From contig JAFRLO010000037.1 of assembly GCA_017431165.1 (NCBI GenBank), forward strand, positions 1-51,297: 51,297 nucleotides of DNA. Direction: 5' to 3'. This stretch comes from Eggerthellaceae bacterium (GTDB lineage Bacteria > Actinomycetota > Coriobacteriia > Coriobacteriales > Eggerthellaceae). Position numbers and translations under genes: made by a program. Numbering within the stretch: position 1 is the first letter of the stretch; the number at the start of each line of letters is the position of its first letter. The notes under the pieces are model-generated. The model saw only the letters and a program-made list of their open reading frames with translations. It did not search any database and was not told the origin of the DNA. Below are positions 16,229 to 26,620 of the stretch, piece after piece.

Positions 16229-17488
16229 ATGAAGAAGATCTTTAAAGCAGCGGAAGGCGTCTCGAACATCGAGCTGTTCTACGACCTTATCTTCGTGTAT
16301 TGCATCAGCGTGCTCACGTCGCTTATGCATCACGTGCACGACGGCTTTTTCGATCTGGGAACATTCCTCACGTTCATTTTCTCGTATCTGGTCGTGCTGC
16401 AAGTATGGTTCTATACGACGTTTTTGATGAACCGCTATGGCGACCGCTCCGCCGCTGACAACGTATGCCTGTTCATCAACATGTTCCTGCTATATTTCCT
16501 GGCAAGCAGCATTCGCGCCGAATGGGGCGCGGCGTTCGGCTTCAACAGCGCCTGGGCGCTCATCCTCGCAAACCTGCTTGTGCACTGGACGATAAAGCGC
16601 TTGCGATACACCAATCTGGATGACGATGATAAGCACATCATGAATACTACGATCGTGGTGCTTGCCATCCAGCTAGTCATCTGCGTGATCGCAGCGCTGC
16701 TCAGTGGCGTCCCCAGCGTCGTCGTCTCATGGATAGCACTCGCCTTCGGCACTGGCGTCTTCACGCAGATGCGCTCGTACAAGCGCAAGACCTCGCGTTT
16801 CAACCATCTCGCCGAGCGTTGCGCGCTTTTGACCATCATCGCATTCGGAGAGACCATTGTCGCCATCGCTACGTATATGCAAATAACTGACCTCTTCTAC
16901 CCGATCTTCGTGTTCGCATTGGTCGTCGGATTATTCCTTATCTACATCTACGAGCACGACAACATGCTCGACCACCATAGGGAAACCGATGGCATGGCTT
17001 ACCTCACGTTGACGGGCTGGATCATCCTTATCGTCGGCAATCTCACGGTCGCCCTCGAATACATGCCCATGGAAGAGGTCGCGTTCCTGCCGAAGAGCAT
17101 CATGCTGACGATTTGCTTAATCGCGTACCTGCTTACGTCGTTTTTGGTGGGCTTCTTCAACAAGCCAGAATTCCACTATTCGGGCGCATTCATCGCCGGC
17201 CGTGTTGGCGTCTGTGTGTTCATCGCCGCGGTAGCGTTCCTCACGGACTTCAATCCATACATCAATCTCGTGTGCGACACGGTGGCAGTGTACTTCGCAC
17301 TGTGGCACGAATGGCTTTTGTACCACGGTCGCTCGAAAGCGGTCGCATTCGGACGCTCGCTCGGCTTCACTGACGAGGAGATGATAGAAGCGGGCTACAC
17401 GTTCACCACACGCGAAGGCAGACGCAACATCCGTAATGCCATCCGTACGGCACGCGAAGCGGAAAAGAATCGAGAGGATCAAGAATGA
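16229..17488 (+). CDS. LtrA family (low-temperature-requirement A) membrane protein
   Basis: 419 residues with about ten TM helices. The N-terminal VSNIELFYDLIFVYCIS and the central HLAERCALLTIIAFGETIVAI are the two family signatures. LtrA was named from Listeria growth at low temperature; its biochemical role is not established. The C-terminus is a charged cytoplasmic tail. The stop codon overlaps the start of the deformylase gene by 4 bases, so the two are translated together. Confidence 0.9.
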   Translation: MKKIFKAAEGVSNIELFYDLIFVYCISVLTSLMHHVHDGFFDLGTFLTFIFSYLVVLQVWFYTTFLMNRYGDRSAADNVCLFINMFLLYFLASSIRAEWGAAFGFNSAWALILANLLVHWTIKRLRYTNLDDDDKHIMNTTIVVLAIQLVICVIAALLSGVPSVVVSWIALAFGTGVFTQMRSYKRKTSRFNHLAERCALLTIIAFGETIVAIATYMQITDLFYPIFVFALVVGLFLIYIYEHDNMLDHHRETDGMAYLTLTGWIILIVGNLTVALEYMPMEEVAFLPKSIMLTICLIAYLLTSFLVGFFNKPEFHYSGAFIAGRVGVCVFIAAVAFLTDFNPYINLVCDTVAVYFALWHEWLLYHGRSKAVAFGRSLGFTDEEMIEAGYTFTTREGRRNIRNAIRTAREAEKNREDQE

Positions 17489-17898
17489 TCCGCCCAATCA
17501 TGAAAATGCAGGTGTTTTTGCAACAACCGAGCGCAGATGCGGAAGCGGCAGACCTCGATATCGCTCAAGACCTCGTCGATACGCTAAAGGCCCATCGCCC
17601 AGCTTGCGTGGGTATGGCGGCGAACATGATTGGCAAGCGCAAGCGCATCATCGCCGTTGTGGACGATGACGATCGGATTCTCGTGATGCTGAATCCCTAT
17701 CTCATCCATTGGTACGGCGAGTACGAAACGAAGGAAGGCTGCCTATCACTCGAAGGCCTACGGCCAACGAAACGTTACAAGCGCATCCTAGTGGGCTACA
17801 ACGACACCCTCATGCGTTCCTGTCAAGCGGAATTCACCGGACGCGTTGCGCAAGCCATCCAACACGAAATCGACCACACGAACGGAGTGCTGATCTAG
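17485..17898 (+). CDS. def: Peptide deformylase-like protein
   Basis: 137 residues, a minimal deformylase that removes formyl groups from nascent chains. Motif 1 is GMAANMIG (residues 43-50) where the canonical form is GxGxAAxQ, so the oxyanion-hole Gln is replaced; motif 2 is EGCLSLEG with C86; motif 3 is QHEIDH with H127, E128 and H131, so all metal ligands and the catalytic Glu are kept. The gene ends soon after motif 3, giving a protein shorter than E. coli Def. This GMAAN variant is common in short deformylases of Gram-positive anaerobes. AGAGGA lies inside the end of the upstream gene, seven bases from the ATG. Confidence 0.85.
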   Translation: MIRPIMKMQVFLQQPSADAEAADLDIAQDLVDTLKAHRPACVGMAANMIGKRKRIIAVVDDDDRILVMLNPYLIHWYGEYETKEGCLSLEGLRPTKRYKRILVGYNDTLMRSCQAEFTGRVAQAIQHEIDHTNGVLI

Positions 17899-17946
17899 GT
17901 GAGCAGCATAGAAGCGCCTCGCGTCAGACACCTAGAAAGCGAGAGA

Positions 17947-17978
17947 ACGACCCCGCGCCATTAAGACGACGGGGTCGT
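17947..17978. terminator. Terminator between def and the SDR operon
   Basis: ACGACCCCG and CGGGGTCGT form a 9-bp stem with a 14-base loop between two convergent genes; AACGTTT follows on the plus strand. A shared convergent terminator is likely. Confidence 0.65.
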
Positions 17979-18018
17979 AACGTTTGTGCGCTCGTGGCGC
18001 ATATGAAACATGCGGCCT

Positions 18019-18864
18019 TTACGTAAGCTCCATCCCCAGCATGTCCATGACCTGACCGGAAAGCGTCGCCGCCTCAAGGCCCCAGTCAACGACCAGGCAA
18101 TGGCCCGACACGTATTCGGCAAGCTCGCTGCCCAAATACAGGCAGGCTTTGCCCATGACGGACGGATCGGCGATAGGTTTACCATTGCCAACGCTCTGCT
18201 CGAACTGCTTCTTTGCGCTCGGCATGACCTCGTAGAACTCGGTCATGAAACGCGAGCCCGTCGAGCACGGAAGAACCGCATTGATGCGTACGTCACGCTC
18301 CGCGAATTCGGCCGCCTTGCTCGCCACAAGGAAGTTCATGGCGCGTTTGGCCAGCATGTAGGCCATGTTGCCGCCGGCATCATCCATATCGAGCTCATGG
18401 ATGGCCTCGATGGTAGCGTCCCAACCGTCTGCTTCCACGATGTCACGATACTCGTCGATGAGCTCTTCCTTGGCCCAGCGCACACCTGCTGTGGATGTGA
18501 CGAAGGTGATGCTTCCGCCTGGCACCACGCGCTTTGCCAGATACGTATCGAGCAGGTATTTGTTCGCCACGAAATCGATGGTGAACGTATCTATGTAATC
18601 GTTTTTCACACCCGAAACGCCCGCTACGCCGAAGAAGCAATCGATCCTCTCGGGCAGGCTTGTGAACGCCTCATCGATCGATCCGCGACTCACCTGATCG
18701 AGGCGAACCCAACCGGCTTGCCCCGAGATATCCGCCTCGCCTCTGCTCGCGGTCCACACTTCGGCACCGCAATCGATGAGCATATCGGCAAGCGCACGAC
18801 CCATGCCCGAGCTCGCACCCGTTACCACGCAGACCTTGCCTGCGTATCCTAGATAATCTTTCAT
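18019..18864 (-). CDS. Short-chain dehydrogenase/reductase (SDR) 2
   Basis: 281-residue NAD(P)-dependent oxidoreductase. The cofactor motif TGASSGMG is at residues about 15-22, the catalytic Ser in VTSTAG, and Tyr/Lys in YMLAKRA. Between Ser and Tyr lies an insertion of about 30 residues (EELIDEYRDIVEADG and onwards), as in 3-alpha-hydroxysteroid dehydrogenase-like SDRs, so a hydroxyl/ketone on a bulky substrate is plausible but unproven. It is the last gene of the cluster, with AAGGAGG before the ATG, and is separated from the PanB-like gene by a terminator hairpin, so its level may be lower than that of the upstream genes. Confidence 0.85.
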   Translation of the reverse strand: MKDYLGYAGKVCVVTGASSGMGRALADMLIDCGAEVWTASRGEADISGQAGWVRLDQVSRGSIDEAFTSLPERIDCFFGVAGVSGVKNDYIDTFTIDFVANKYLLDTYLAKRVVPGGSITFVTSTAGVRWAKEELIDEYRDIVEADGWDATIEAIHELDMDDAGGNMAYMLAKRAMNFLVASKAAEFAERDVRINAVLPCSTGSRFMTEFYEVMPSAKKQFEQSVGNGKPIADPSVMGKACLYLGSELAEYVSGHCLVVDWGLEAATLSGQVMDMLGMELT

Positions 18865-18876
18865 GATTCCTCCTTG

Positions 18877-18910
18877 GAAAAAGGGACAGCACACCGAAGC
18901 ATGCTGCCCC
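18877..18910 (-). terminator. Intra-operon terminator upstream of SDR 2
   Basis: On the minus strand GGGGCAGCA and TGCTGTCCC form a 9-bp stem (one G-U pair) followed by TTTTT, ending five bases before the ribosome site of SDR 2. It should end most transcripts after the PanB-like gene, with read-through into SDR 2. Confidence 0.75.
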
Positions 18911-18947
18911 TCTGATCCTTCGGTCAGTTCTTCAAACGCTAACCTGA

Positions 18948-19829
18948 TTAGCCCTCGAACTTGGCCATCATGTCGTTGAACTTGTCGAGTTCCTCGGGGT
19001 CCATGTGATAGCCATGCTTATCCTCAGGATAGTCGCCATCGCGGACGTCATCCAGCCAATCCATGTAGGCCTCGCACAGGAACGGAAGCAGCTGCGCATA
19101 GGTCTTCGCATGGGATGCCGGCTTCGGCATAACGCCGAAGGTGTCCATGTCAACCATCTCGGAACCGTCGCACGGTGCGCCACCGGCGATGGAAACGACG
19201 GGGACGCGCAGCTTCTCGGCGATAGCCTGAGAGACTTCCATCGGGGTGAGCTCGATGGTCATGCCGCCCATGCCGTTCTCCTGATACTCATAGCCCCACT
19301 TGAAGATCTTGAAGGCGTCCTCGGCGGTCTTGCCGACCTTCTTGTAGCCCGTGGCGTTGGTCTGCCAACCGGAGATGGCGCCGATGTGGCCATAGGTGGG
19401 AACATAGTTGTCGCTCATGAACTTGAGGACGTCGTTGGTGACACCCATGGGAAGCATGGAGTCGGCACCGTCGAAGGTCCACTCGGAACCCCAGCGCACT
19501 GCCTGCTCGCCAGTGGAATAGGTGGGAGCCGGCATGTAGTAGTTGAGGTGGATGATCTTGCAGTACTCGCGATACTTCTGGATGGTGAGACCGCTCGTCT
19601 TCTTCATGAAGTCGTAGTCGACGCTGTTGCGCAGGCTCATCATGTCGGGGATGCGGCAGATGTCGCAGCCGACCATCTCGGCGGCCATCGCGAAGAACGG
19701 GCCGAGCTCTGCCGGGCACATTTGGACGATCTTCTCGCCGCGATCCTTCATCTTCTGAAGGTAATTCAGGTTCTTGCGGGTCTTAGAAGCGGTCGACATC
19801 TTGATGTCGGCGGTTTGATTGTCAGCCAT
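18948..19829 (-). CDS. PanB-fold protein, probably not ketopantoate synthase
   Basis: 293 residues with overall similarity to 3-methyl-2-oxobutanoate hydroxymethyltransferase (PanB) and the PEP mutase/isocitrate lyase superfamily: YGHIGAISGW matches PanB GHIGLTPQ, GYKKVGKTAEDA matches GFRVQGRT, and MTIELTPMEVS keeps the catalytic Glu region, followed by SIAGGAPCDGS. However the PanB metal and substrate residues look altered: the second Asp segment (DLPF) reads NYYMP, and the KxEG motif reads LPMG. I infer a different aldol or C-C cleavage reaction on a substrate handled by the neighbouring SDRs. AAAGGAG precedes the ATG. Cotranscribed with the 71-residue protein. Confidence 0.7.
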   Translation of the reverse strand: MADNQTADIKMSTASKTRKNLNYLQKMKDRGEKIVQMCPAELGPFFAMAAEMVGCDICRIPDMMSLRNSVDYDFMKKTSGLTIQKYREYCKIIHLNYYMPAPTYSTGEQAVRWGSEWTFDGADSMLPMGVTNDVLKFMSDNYVPTYGHIGAISGWQTNATGYKKVGKTAEDAFKIFKWGYEYQENGMGGMTIELTPMEVSQAIAEKLRVPVVSIAGGAPCDGSEMVDMDTFGVMPKPASHAKTYAQLLPFLCEAYMDWLDDVRDGDYPEDKHGYHMDPEELDKFNDMMAKFEG

Positions 19830-19884
19830 GGAAGGCTCCTTTCGTTATTCCGTAACTTTCAATCGTGTGGAATGGCTCTTTCGA

Positions 19885-20100
19885 TTAGGCATCGAGCGCG
19901 TCGAGGCGGGCGATGATCTCTTCGACGGTTGCCTTGTCAAGACCGGTCTGCGGGAACTTGAGCAGGGTCTTCATCTTCATGCCCTTGACCGGGCCGAGCT
20001 CGGGGTTGGAGACGAATCCGGGAACGTATTCGTCGATGATAGCGACTGCGCGCTCGTCCTCGAGAATTTCGCTGAGCTTGCTCTTGCTGTTGATTGCCAT
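19885..20100 (-). CDS. Small helical protein (71 aa)
   Basis: A compact helical protein: KLSEILEDERAVAIIDEYVPG, then a loop SNPELGPVKGM and MKTLLKFPQTGLDKATVEEI. The same kind of helical unit occurs, as far as I recall, as a C-terminal appendage of various enzymes in anaerobes, where it may aid oligomerisation. Here it is free-standing and lies between SDR 1 and the PanB-like enzyme, suggesting an accessory subunit of one of them. The ribosome site AAAGGAAACATC is good and the gene starts 94 bases after SDR 1; a small CCCGC/GCGGG hairpin lies in that gap. Confidence 0.75.
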   Translation of the reverse strand: MAINSKSKLSEILEDERAVAIIDEYVPGFVSNPELGPVKGMKMKTLLKFPQTGLDKATVEEIIARLDALDA

Positions 20101-20194
20101 GATGTTTCCTTTCTCGAAACTTGTTTTATCTACTCCCGCATGCGCGGGGTCGAACCAATAACGGGGTCAGGCGCGAAGGCCTGGTTGCAGTGCC

Positions 20195-21094
20195 TTATGC
20201 GTGAAGACCGCCTTCCATGGTGTAGCTCCACGGCTTCTCCTGGAACGAGAGGCCGGCACCGCCGTCGACATCGACGACCTTGCCGTACATGAAGTCGGAA
20301 AGACCGGTGCACATGGCAACGATCATACGGGCCATCATGTCGGGGGAAGATGCAACCGGTGCATCGGAGAGGCTCATCTGGTCATGCTGCCATTCCTGTC
20401 CGTAGCGCTCGGTCGTCTCAAGGCAGTTTGCGATGGCACCAGGGGTGACCATGGCACCCGGAGCGATGCAGTTCACATTGATGCCGTACTGCTTGAGTTC
20501 CTTGGCGATGCCGCGCGTCATGCCGATGACGCCGGCCTTGGCCGCGTTGTAGTGCGTCATCATGGCGAGCTTCGTCATATCCTCGCCGCGATATGCAACG
20601 GATGCGATGGTAACGATCTTGCCGCCCTTACCTGCCTTGACCATGGAACGGGCTGCTGCCTGCACCAGGAAGTACTGGCCCTTCATGTCGGTATCGACGA
20701 CATCGTCGTAGAGTTCCTCGTCCATATCGAGGAAGGCGCGCGCTTGCCACGTAGCGGCAACGGGGATGCAGATATCGACTGGACCGAAGGTCTCCTCTGC
20801 GAAGGCGACGAGTTCTGCGCACTCGTCAACATTGCGGGTATCGAATTGCTTATAGATGCAGTTCTCGCGACCGAGATCGGAAAGCGCTTCCATGGCCATT
20901 TCGCCCCACTCTTCGGAGCGCGCGCCGAAGACGACCTTGGCGCCGAGCTCAGCAAGGCGATTGATAACGAAAAGCGCAAGACCGACCGAACCCGAAACGA
21001 CGGCAACTTTGCCGCTCAGGTCCATAAGGTCCTCAAAAGGCTCGACATCTTCCAGGCTATCGGATGACATGTCGAACAGATCTTCTTTATCCAT
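20195..21094 (-). CDS. Short-chain dehydrogenase/reductase (SDR) 1
   Basis: 299 residues. The Rossmann motif is SGSVGLALFV, lacking the last Gly of the usual TGxxxGxG, and the NNAG motif reads PVAAT, so cofactor binding may be atypical. Catalytic Ser (IASVAYRG) and YNAAK are present, followed by INVNCIAPGAMVTPG and a C-terminal VVDVDGG. It has a 28-residue acidic N-terminal extension (DLFDMSSDSLEDVEPFEDL). It is the first gene of the operon SDR1, small protein, PanB-like, SDR2, behind a regulator palindrome at 21189-21204. AAAGGA precedes the ATG. Confidence 0.85.
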   Translation of the reverse strand: MDKEDLFDMSSDSLEDVEPFEDLMDLSGKVAVVSGSVGLALFVINRLAELGAKVVFGARSEEWGEMAMEALSDLGRENCIYKQFDTRNVDECAELVAFAEETFGPVDICIPVAATWQARAFLDMDEELYDDVVDTDMKGQYFLVQAAARSMVKAGKGGKIVTIASVAYRGEDMTKLAMMTHYNAAKAGVIGMTRGIAKELKQYGINVNCIAPGAMVTPGAIANCLETTERYGQEWQHDQMSLSDAPVASSPDMMARMIVAMCTGLSDFMYGKVVDVDGGAGLSFQEKPWSYTMEGGLHA

Positions 21095-21136
21095 GGGGAT
21101 TCCTTTCCGTGAAAATGGCTGGTAAACCTTATGGAA

Positions 21137-21210
21137 AGTATCCCGAAACGGTGTGCTGCACGTTATGGGTAAAACTGCGTATTGTTCATACCTAAAATTA
21201 GGTAAAACTG
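21137..21210 (-). promoter_or_regulatory. Regulated promoter of the SDR/PanB-like operon
   Basis: TACCTAAAATTAGGTA (21189-21204) is a near-perfect palindrome of the LuxR-box type. GGTAAAACTG occurs twice in direct orientation (21168-21177 and 21201-21210), exactly 33 bases, or three helical turns, apart. A possible minus-strand -10 box, GATACT (21137-21142), has no good -35, as expected for an activator-dependent promoter. The same palindrome type lies before the chaperonin gene. Confidence 0.65.
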
Positions 21211-21357
21211 AAAGGGTTGCTAGATTGTACGGAAAAGGCTATTTGTCGAATTCGCAGGGGCTTTTTGGCGCAGCGTGCCGAAGCTGCAGCTGCCGTCTGC
21301 GAGAGCCCGTCTGCGACCGCCCATCTGCAAGCGCACGTTCGCGACGGACGGTTTCGA

Positions 21358-22116
21358 TTATTTGCCAAGCAGCCTGACGAGAAGCTCCTGCTTGCTGTCA
21401 ACGCCGAATTTTCGATAGATGTGGGCAATGTGCTTGTTCACCGTTCCGACCGAAATCCGCAGTTCCCGCGCGATGTACACGGGCTTGATTCCCTGGCACA
21501 GCAGGTCGAGCACTTCACGCTCGCGTTCGGTGAGATCATCGACGCCGGCAACGCCTTCCCACATGCGCACCTGCGCCGTCGGGCGCACGAAGAGATTCTT
21601 GTAGAGATTATTGAGGTGCGCGGTAAGGAGCTTCACGGTTTCGACCTCGAGATCGGTGAACTTCCTATCGACCAAACGATCGAATGCGAAGATCGTTGCC
21701 GGCGCGCCTTTCGGATTGAACAGGACGATGGAAAGCGTCTGAGACAACCTGCGCGGACGGATGTAGTTCACGAGCATATCATCGCGCGAACCGTCGAAAT
21801 CGTGCCAGTTGATGAGGCGAACGTATCCCCTGCCCTCAAGCTCTATCGCATCTGCCGTCAGCGAGAAATCGTCCCCTTGGAACTTGGAATAGTAGTTGAG
21901 ATACATCTGAACCCAACGATCCGTGAATCCTACGAAACGCTTGCGGGCGATCTTGCGATTGCTGTCGAGCATGAGAAGCACGGCCTGGTCGTACGGGATG
22001 ATATCGCGGACCTTGTCGAGCACGTTCACGCAGAAGCGGTACGGCTCATGGATGCTGCCGCAATCGAGGATGAAGTCGCTGCATTCCTTCCAAGGGGGTT
22101 GCTTCTTGATTGCCAT
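21358..22116 (-). CDS. LuxR-family regulator with N-terminal sensor domain
   Basis: 252 residues. The C-terminal 60 residues form a LuxR/GerE helix-turn-helix (LTEREREVLDLLCQGIKPVYIARELRI and VGTVNKHIAHIYRKFGV). The N-terminal 170 residues look like a GAF-type ligand-binding domain (VRDIIPYDQAVLLMLD, SIVLFNPKG). No receiver domain and no TM helix are present, so it probably senses a small molecule in the cytosol. It is downstream of groEL and the trigger-factor-like gene on the same strand, 66 bases after the latter, with GGGAGG before its ATG. It is the obvious candidate to bind the palindromes at 21189 and 24337, activating its own operon and the SDR operon. Confidence 0.85.
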   Translation of the reverse strand: MAIKKQPPWKECSDFILDCGSIHEPYRFCVNVLDKVRDIIPYDQAVLLMLDSNRKIARKRFVGFTDRWVQMYLNYYSKFQGDDFSLTADAIELEGRGYVRLINWHDFDGSRDDMLVNYIRPRRLSQTLSIVLFNPKGAPATIFAFDRLVDRKFTDLEVETVKLLTAHLNNLYKNLFVRPTAQVRMWEGVAGVDDLTEREREVLDLLCQGIKPVYIARELRISVGTVNKHIAHIYRKFGVDSKQELLVRLLGK

Positions 22117-22182
22117 GATGCCTCCCGCCGTTCGCTTTCGCCTGCTTGTGGCTCCCCTGCCCCGTTCAGTGCTTCGAATACG

Positions 22183-24247
<2,065 letters not shown>

Positions 24248-24308
24248 TCACATTGCTGCGGAATGGCTCTTGAAGAATAGCTGGGCATCATCAGATGCAA
24301 CCAAGAAG

Positions 24309-24354
24309 AGCATACTCAATTCAGAGTAGTGGTTCTATACCTAAAAATAGGTAT
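24309..24354 (-). promoter_or_regulatory. Regulated promoter of the chaperonin operon
   Basis: ATACCTAAAAATAGGTAT (24337-24354) has perfect 7-base arms and differs from the SDR-operon site only in its central bases. A possible minus-strand -10 box TATGCT (24309-24314) would place the palindrome centre near -43, where LuxR-type activators often bind. Confidence 0.65.
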
Positions 24355-24434
24355 TCGTTGGATTTAGTGGAAAGCGGATTGTCGATGGCACTCATGTAAC
24401 AACGACGCATTCCCCGAAGGCTTTTTGCTAGCTA

Positions 24435-25067
24435 TTACCGTTCGAAGATCACGCTGCCCGCTTCGGTGGGATGATCGAACAAAAGCGTGTCATCCGAGAC
24501 CGCCTTGTGTCGCAGGACCTTTAAAACGATCAAGACATCGCCCGCCGCAGCAACGGTCATCAATATGCCAATGAACAGGAGCGGCACATTGCCTACGATA
24601 AACGCTATGGCAAGGGGAGCGATCCCGAGGATGATCAGCGGCATGAGCGCACCTATGACGTAAGCGCCTTTGCGCAATGGCGCATTACAGGTGCAATACG
24701 GCGTGAAAGAGTCACGCATGATACCGAATTCGATGTTCTTGAACCCGTTGGGAGCAAAGAAGCTCCATGTTATGCCATGAATCAACTCGTGCACGACGAT
24801 CAAAACGAGGAAAGCGATGATAACGATGATGAAACCTACAGAAGAGAGGATGATATCGGTTTCGGGATGAGCCATCGCGAAAAGAGGAATCGAGACGAGG
24901 AACAACACGACGGCAGCAACAATAGCCACGACATTGGCGAACAGGATGCCGACTTCGAGACCGATGCGCTTATAGCCTTGCGAGACCAACGCATCGCAGG
25001 TTGCGCTGAACGCTTCTAAGCGCCGCACCTCGGCATCGGTCAGTTTGCGTTCTTTCTTCGCGCCCAA
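24435..25067 (-). CDS. DUF3267 integral-membrane metalloprotease-like protein
   Basis: 210 residues with four TM helices. The zinc-protease motif HELIHGITW (residues about 93-101) and the later YCTCNAPLRKGAYVIGALMPL and GDVLIVL stretches are the DUF3267 pattern, in which a third ligand is the Asp of the last helices. Proteolysis within or near the membrane is inferred. The start is TTG with AAAGGAGG about eight bases upstream. It lies 36 bases downstream of a 4-TM protein gene and may be cotranscribed with it. Confidence 0.85.
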   Translation of the reverse strand: MGAKKERKLTDAEVRRLEAFSATCDALVSQGYKRIGLEVGILFANVVAIVAAVVLFLVSIPLFAMAHPETDIILSSVGFIIVIIAFLVLIVVHELIHGITWSFFAPNGFKNIEFGIMRDSFTPYCTCNAPLRKGAYVIGALMPLIILGIAPLAIAFIVGNVPLLFIGILMTVAAAGDVLIVLKVLRHKAVSDDTLLFDHPTEAGSVIFER

Positions 25068-25103
25068 AATGATCCTCCTTTTTCTGGCGCACTGCCAGCG
25101 ACC

Positions 25104-25679
25104 CTACCCAACTATCAGCATGAAAACCGCTATGCATACGACTATGGTTATCACGATGACTGCCACACGCAAAGGCGTGCGAAGCGCACCGCGCAGATTC
25201 AAGTCACGCGTAAGCGATTTCGCTCCGACGAACAAGTGCCAGCACAACAGGACCGCCGTCATAATCAATGTGGGCAGGGCAAGCATGTCGACAACGGAAG
25301 GCGGCAGCAATCGTGCGACGCACAGCTGGTGCACTACGATCGCACACGCAAGCAACACGCCGGTGACCCACTTCAGGATTTGATGGCGTTTCTTGCGGTC
25401 GCTGGGCGGACGCACCGTATCGGTCCACATCTCATACGTGGTTGCGATACTCATGATCACATGGACGACGATGACTGCCACGCCGAACCACACGATGAAT
25501 TCCAAGTTGCTCGGCATATCTGGCCAATAAAGCTTCAGCGTACCAAGACATGCATGCACAAGGAACAACAGCATGATGAAGCACGCTGCCACGGCATTTG
25601 CGATGCGCGCACGGGTATGCGGACGATGCTCGTCTTCGAAATCGTCAGATAACCGTTTACTGTCCTTCGGATCGATCAA
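25104..25679 (-). CDS. Four-helix membrane protein of unknown function
   Basis: 191 residues with four or five TM helices and short loops. His residues fall inside or at the edge of helices (LFLVHACLG, VVHVIMS, CAIVVHQLC, LLCWHLF), a spacing that recalls di-haem cytochrome b subunits of succinate/fumarate dehydrogenases, but I see no catalytic partner genes and do not claim haem binding. The cytoplasmic loop is strongly basic (PPSDRKKRHQILK). The start is TTG with GAGGTGA six bases upstream. Between the radical SAM and DUF3267 genes on the same strand. Confidence 0.55.
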   Translation of the reverse strand: MIDPKDSKRLSDDFEDEHRPHTRARIANAVAACFIMLLFLVHACLGTLKLYWPDMPSNLEFIVWFGVAVIVVHVIMSIATTYEMWTDTVRPPSDRKKRHQILKWVTGVLLACAIVVHQLCVARLLPPSVVDMLALPTLIMTAVLLCWHLFVGAKSLTRDLNLRGALRTPLRVAVIVITIVVCIAVFMLIVG

Positions 25680-25711
25680 AGAATCACCTCATGCACGCAA
25701 TCGTTTACGCA

Positions 25712-26611
25712 TTACGCGTACAAAGGGCGGCCTTCGGCGCCCTTGCGCGGATGCGAATTGCGCAACTCTGGCGACATGGCGGAAAGCCCTGCCTCGAGCC
25801 ATTCGATCAGCTTCTCTTTGTCACGCGGCAAAATGCCGCCCACCTTCACCGGATTCGACACATGCTGCCCGAAGAATCCGCAATCGTTTTTAAGATCGAG
25901 TTGGCGGACGAACAGAATCTCCTCCTCCACGTACTGCCCCAGCGTGCATTCCTTGAACTTACCGGATGCGATATCGTCAAAAAGCGGCGTACCGAAATCC
26001 GCATGGATCGGCGAGACCGAAATAAGCTTGGGCTGCACCTCGTTCACGAGTGCTGCGCATGCAATAGCGTGCTCCTCGATGCGATCAGGACCAGCAGATG
26101 CGAAGATGATATTCACATTGAAGGGCAGGTTAGCCTCATTCAGGCGGTGCATCTGCTCGCGCGCATCCGCTAACGTAGTGCCCTTCTTGAGATAGGCGAT
26201 TACGTCGTCGAGGCCTGACTCGACACCGATGTTTAAGTGCGCATAGCCCGCCACGGCAAGCTGCTTTAGCTCTTCATCGGTTTTCGGAATGATGTTTTTG
26301 ATGGATGCGTATGCGCCGATGGTCGTCACGTTCGGCAGGTATTTATGGATGAGTTCGGCGATCTCGAGCAAACGCTTCGCAGGCAGCCCGAATGCATCGC
26401 CATTTTCCAAGAATACGCGGGTGGCGTTCGGACGGAAACGGGCGGCCTCGTACAGGTCGGATTCGATCTCGTGAAGCGGGGATTCCGTATACGGCGTTCT
26501 GCGATACATCGCGCAGAATGAGCAGGCGTTGTGCGAGCAGCCGGTAGTCACCTGCAACAATAGCGATTGCGCTTCGAATGGCGGGCGATAATTCTGTCCG
26601 TAAAAATGCAT
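25712..26611 (-). CDS. Radical SAM enzyme
   Basis: 299 residues. The cluster motif is GCSHNACSFC, a C-x4-C-x2-C variant of the radical SAM CxxxCxxC signature, near residue 25. The rest matches the Elp3-like superfamily layout of anaerobe proteins (FLENGDAFGLPAKRLLE, then LNIGVESGLDDVIAYLKKG). The opening YGQNYRPPFEAQSLLLQVT is typical of this uncharacterised subgroup. Substrate is unknown. Nine bases separate it from the upstream DUF3783 gene; AGGAGC precedes its ATG. Confidence 0.85.
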   Translation of the reverse strand: MHFYGQNYRPPFEAQSLLLQVTTGCSHNACSFCAMYRRTPYTESPLHEIESDLYEAARFRPNATRVFLENGDAFGLPAKRLLEIAELIHKYLPNVTTIGAYASIKNIIPKTDEELKQLAVAGYAHLNIGVESGLDDVIAYLKKGTTLADAREQMHRLNEANLPFNVNIIFASAGPDRIEEHAIACAALVNEVQPKLISVSPIHADFGTPLFDDIASGKFKECTLGQYVEEEILFVRQLDLKNDCGFFGQHVSNPVKVGGILPRDKEKLIEWLEAGLSAMSPELRNSHPRKGAEGRPLYA

Positions 26612-26620
26612 AGCTCGCTC

